5,456 bases of DNA, from positions 1 to 5,456 of the forward strand of contig JAGOHQ010000067.1 in assembly GCA_017996075.1 (NCBI GenBank), written 5' to 3'. The translations under genes and the position numbers were made by a program. The number at the start of each line of letters is the position of its first letter. Positions within the stretch are counted from its first letter, which is position 1. Below the pieces are notes generated by a model. The model was not told the origin of the DNA and did not search any database. It saw nothing but the letters and a program-made list of their open reading frames with translations. Source of the stretch: Aliarcobacter sp. (GTDB lineage: Bacteria; Campylobacterota; Campylobacteria; Campylobacterales; Arcobacteraceae). Below, piece by piece: positions 5,196-5,456 of this stretch.

Positions 5196-5456
5196 TTGGA
5201 ACAAATTGGTTTATTACATGATGGTCAAATTTATGACCTTCAGACTGCTGAAGCTTTAAATATCAAAGGAGATATTATAAAAGCTGACGACTCAAAAGAG
5301 TCTCTAGAGATTTTAAGACACTCTTGCGCTCACATGATGGCTCAAGCTATCAAAGAACTTTATCCTGAAGCAAAATTCTTTGTTGGACCTGTTGTAAAAG
5401 AAGGTTTTTATTATGACTTTAAAGTAGAAAGTAAAATTTCAGATGAAGATTTACCA
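5196..5456 (+). CDS. thrS: Threonyl-tRNA synthetase, N-terminal part (runs off the window)
   Basis: ThrRS charges tRNA-Thr with threonine in the cytosol and removes mischarged serine. The first 87 codons are present and open to the window edge. From a TTG start the protein begins MEQIGLLHDGQIYDLQ. The N2 editing domain starts at about residue 36 with SLEILRHSCAHMMAQAIKEL. H42 and H46 form the HXXXH pair matching E. coli H73 and H77. GPVVKEGFYYDF follows at about 68-79. The part before the editing domain is about 31 residues shorter than in E. coli, so the N1 (TGS-like) domain is reduced; I recall the same in Campylobacter and Helicobacter. The catalytic and anticodon-binding domains lie outside the window. 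In many bacteria infC follows thrS, which cannot be checked here. Confidence 0.96.
   Translation, partial: MEQIGLLHDGQIYDLQTAEALNIKGDIIKADDSKESLEILRHSCAHMMAQAIKELYPEAKFFVGPVVKEGFYYDFKVESKISDEDLP

Noticed and set aside
1..5456. CRISPR array, tRNA or rRNA gene, insertion sequence or toxin-antitoxin pair
   Set aside because: No regular spaced repeats, tRNA-like cloverleaf, transposase or paired small genes were seen on either strand.

Overview
This AT-rich window with short intergenic gaps looks like chromosomal DNA of a Campylobacterota (epsilonproteobacterial) species, most probably in the Arcobacter/Aliarcobacter group. That placement rests on recognised protein families, on my memory of related proteins (Dxr beginning MILxGSTGSIGVN, a shortened ThrRS N-terminus, a roughly 440-residue NFACT protein) and on promoters with a TATAAT-like -10 box and no clear -35. 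No database search was run.

Layout. Positions 25-1847 hold a tight leftward pair, cdsA then dxr. The CDP-diglyceride synthase gene runs into the DXP reductoisomerase gene through a 4-nt TTGA stop/start overlap. Upstream, behind a strong hairpin terminator (1931-1957), lies a leftward gene for a TraT-family outer-membrane lipoprotein (1964-2740). Next comes a leftward gene for an NFACT (RqcH/Rqc2/FbpA) family protein (2804-4132). A divergent intergenic region (4133-4226) separates it from a small rightward gene for an exported protein that resembles a cytochrome c but has no CXXCH haem motif (4227-4547). This gene converges, across a 12-bp inverted repeat, on a leftward gene of unknown function (4580-5086). 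At the right edge the 5' end of thrS (threonyl-tRNA synthetase) runs out of the window (from 5196).

How the genes relate. CdsA (phospholipid precursor) and Dxr (isoprenoid precursor) are essential envelope-related enzymes made as a coupled pair. The NFACT protein and ThrRS serve translation: probable rescue of stalled 50S subunits, and tRNA charging. The TraT-like lipoprotein and the exported small protein belong to the cell envelope. Three of the seven genes (dxr, the NFACT gene, thrS) appear to start with TTG.

No mobile element, CRISPR array, tRNA or rRNA gene was seen, and no gene-free stretch exceeds about 120 bases. The window is mostly ordinary housekeeping DNA. The points most worth a second look are the haem-motif-less cytochrome-like protein, the D-K in place of the D-R pair in the NFACT protein, the chromosomal TraT homologue between otherwise conserved genes, and a possibly leaderless orphan gene.
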